In this document: positions 62,714-64,000 of the stretch, piece by piece
Layout: each line of letters begins with the position of its first letter
Numbering within the stretch: the stretch's first letter is position 1
Origin: Phyllobacterium sp. T1293
Lineage (GTDB): Bacteria > Pseudomonadota > Alphaproteobacteria > Rhizobiales > Rhizobiaceae
DNA: 64,000 bases
Direction: 5' to 3'
NCBI RefSeq assembly: GCF_020731415.2
Contig: NZ_CP088275.1
Coordinates: 124,001 to 188,000, forward strand
The notes under the pieces: generated by a model
Databases searched by the model: none
Told to the model about the DNA's origin: nothing
What the model saw: only the letters and a program-made list of their open reading frames with translations
Program-made: the position numbers and the translations under genes

Positions 62714-63385
62714 GTGGGAGAAAATATCGCCTATTTGGGTCATTCCGCTTTCCTGACGGCACTCGCCGCAGTGATAGTAATATCAGGCGTGTCAGTCGCA
62801 GCTGCGCTCCCGGAATGGACAAGCAGACCTTATAATTATGTGTTGATCAATCAGGACTTGCCAGGAGCCATGAAGGAATTTGGCCGAAATCTTGGATTTC
62901 CCGTTGTGCTTGATGGTCAGGTACGTGGCCAAATCCGTGGACAGATCAAAGCACAGACGGCTGGGCAATTTCTCGATGAACTCGCAGAAGGCAATGGCCT
63001 GAACTGGTATTTCGACGGAGCGATTCTTCACGTCAGCCCCAGTGACGAATTCAAGACGCAGGTCATCGAGCTGGGGCGACTCACTGGTGATGTCGTCCTG
63101 AGTGAAATGAAACGTATGAAGCTGTACGACGAGCGTTTCTCGATCAACTACAGCAAGAATGCCGCGGCGCTGCGTGTCTCCGGGCCGCCATCCTATATCG
63201 AAGTAACAAGGGAGGTTATCTCAACCATCCAGCCTCCCCCTGCAGCTGACGACGATCCGAGAGTGCGCGTGTTTCGCGGGCGCGGTTCAACCGTTGATGA
63301 AACCGTTGAACTACAGTCAGCCCGCAAACGCGTGGATAGCCAGGGATCAAAGCCCGCCAACACGTCGCCCAAAACGACAAACTGA
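62714..63385 (+). CDS. T3SS secretin N-domain protein (RhcC1/NolW-like SctC part)
   Basis: A 223-residue exported protein (signal to about AAA) starting with GTG. It holds the SctC-specific N-domains, YNYVLINQDLPGAMKEFGRNLGFPVVLDGQVRG, GLNWYFDGAILHVSPSDE, INYSKNAAALRVSGPPSYIEV, but no secretin barrel. Rhizobial systems split SctC in the same way (NolW/RhcC1 plus RhcC2). It must work with the separate Tad-type secretin. It leads the plus-strand unit. Confidence 0.85.
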   Translation: MGENIAYLGHSAFLTALAAVIVISGVSVAAALPEWTSRPYNYVLINQDLPGAMKEFGRNLGFPVVLDGQVRGQIRGQIKAQTAGQFLDELAEGNGLNWYFDGAILHVSPSDEFKTQVIELGRLTGDVVLSEMKRMKLYDERFSINYSKNAAALRVSGPPSYIEVTREVISTIQPPPAADDDPRVRVFRGRGSTVDETVELQSARKRVDSQGSKPANTSPKTTN

Positions 63386-63397
63386 GGAGATTCAAAC

Positions 63398-63583
63398 ATG
63401 ACTGTAGAACGGACAACAGCGGTTACTCCGCAGCAGGCAACACCCCCTGCGGATGATGCGGCGCAGAAGCAATTCGAAGAGGCTCTGCAGGAATCAATGA
63501 TCTCGGGTGCCACATCGATGTTCACCCAGTTCATCATGGATATTGCGGGTGATCAAATGAGCGAAGCCAATTCGTCCGAATAA
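63398..63583 (+). CDS. Small T3SS-locus protein of unknown function
   Basis: A 61-residue protein, GAGGAG before the ATG. Pro/Ala-rich head, then the amphipathic AQKQFEEALQESMISGATSMFTQFIMDIAG. It is codirectional with and between the secretin N-domain gene and an inner-rod-like gene, so it is probably a T3SS component or small exported protein. No family recognised. Confidence 0.6.
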   Translation: MTVERTTAVTPQQATPPADDAAQKQFEEALQESMISGATSMFTQFIMDIAGDQMSEANSSE

Positions 63584-63618
63584 GTATCAGCCGTAACCCA
63601 TCAACGAGGTACTCTCCA

Positions 63619-64000
63619 ATGGTCACTCAAATTGCTCCGGTCAGCGGCGTTTCGCAGCACCAGCTTGTCGAGCCGATCTCGGCCAATCAGCAGAATATCT
63701 ATGAGCATGTCGCAACAACTATTCAGTCGATGCCCCATGGTGCCAGCCCTGTCGATGTTGGCCGCAGTCTCGGCACTGCATTCAAGACAGTTGCTGACCG
63801 GCTTGAAAGCGGACGGGTAGAGGTTCAACGTTTCTTCGCATCAGGTGATGGAACTGCAACAACCGCTGGTCAGCCCAAAGATCAGTCTTCGCTGAGCAAG
63901 GACAAGATGGGAAACCTCATACAGGGGCTCACCATGTCGTTTGATCTGATGCAGCGCCAACACATGATCGCAAATGTGCCTGTTCAGTTGACCACAAGTG
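63619..64000 (+). CDS. SctI/NolB-like T3SS inner-rod protein (partial)
   Basis: The frame is open from ATG 63619 (GAGG upstream) to the window edge, 127 codons seen. A low-complexity polar N-terminus is followed by GNLIQGLTMSFDLMQRQHMIANVPVQLTTS, similar in character to the C-terminal helix of inner-rod proteins. In rhizobial loci nolB follows the NolW gene and precedes rhcJ, the same position. The C-terminus is outside. Confidence 0.55.
   Translation, partial: MVTQIAPVSGVSQHQLVEPISANQQNIYEHVATTIQSMPHGASPVDVGRSLGTAFKTVADRLESGRVEVQRFFASGDGTATTAGQPKDQSSLSKDKMGNLIQGLTMSFDLMQRQHMIANVPVQLTTS

Noticed and set aside
1..64000. tRNA, rRNA, CRISPR arrays
   Set aside because: No cloverleaf, rRNA-like or regularly spaced direct-repeat pattern was noticed on reading; a dedicated scan was not possible.

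Overview
The window looks like part of a secondary replicon (chromid or megaplasmid) of an alphaproteobacterium of the order Rhizobiales, most likely the Brucella/Ochrobactrum group. The reasons are a complete repABC replication/partition operon, a dmeRF metal-efflux pair, many sugar and amino-acid ABC transporters with GntR-type regulators, and moderately high G+C. This placement is inferred from gene content; no 16S rRNA or other phylogenetic marker is present. No tRNA, rRNA, CRISPR array or intact insertion sequence was seen.

Layout. 1-2.8 kb: the end of a De Ley-Doudoroff galactonate module (dgoK end, dgoA, SMP-30 lactonase), an L-xylulose-reductase-like SDR, and a decayed second lactonase. 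2.8-4.1 kb: an MFS transporter broken by an exact 16-bp tandem duplication. 4.4-8.5 kb: a GGDEF protein with two repeated sensor domains, a GFA protein, a nucleotidyltransferase preceded by twin 30-bp palindromes, and a VOC protein. 8.5-17.3 kb, minus strand: cystine-type ABC transporter, sugar-type ABC transporter, Cys/Met-metabolism PLP enzyme and GntR regulator. 17.6-19.9 kb: an A+T-richer cassette of AraC regulator, BesD-like Fe(II)/2-oxoglutarate oxygenase and LysE exporter. 20.3-25.6 kb: GntR, kduI, kduD and a polar-amino-acid-type ABC transporter. 26.9-31.1 kb: repC, counter-transcribed RNA, repB, repA and the repA control region. 31.1-39.8 kb: mixed single genes (AraC/SDR, TetR/hydrolase, DUF2809, GH25 lysozyme lipoprotein, lldD with a GntR gene, LytS-like kinase). 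39.8-48.4 kb: a GntR regulator, three consecutive Gfo/Idh/MocA dehydrogenases and a sugar ABC transporter. 48.4-53.7 kb: an autotransporter with a nuclease/phosphatase-like passenger, then dmeRF.

53.8 kb to the end is a type III secretion (T3SS) locus: L,D-transpeptidase, sctU, a TadD-like TPR lipoprotein, a CpaD-like lipoprotein, a CpaC/Tad-type secretin, sctV, sctY, a probable sctX, sctD and a probable needle gene on one side. Divergent from these are an sctC N-domain protein, a 61-residue protein and an sctI/nolB-like gene cut by the window edge. The inner-membrane export core is standard T3SS, whereas the outer-membrane parts resemble Tad pilus components. The SctU homologue lacks the usual NPTH self-cleavage motif. 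The most interesting items are this hybrid T3SS, the possible amino-acid hydroxylase/export cassette, and the autotransporter carrying an exported phosphoesterase domain.
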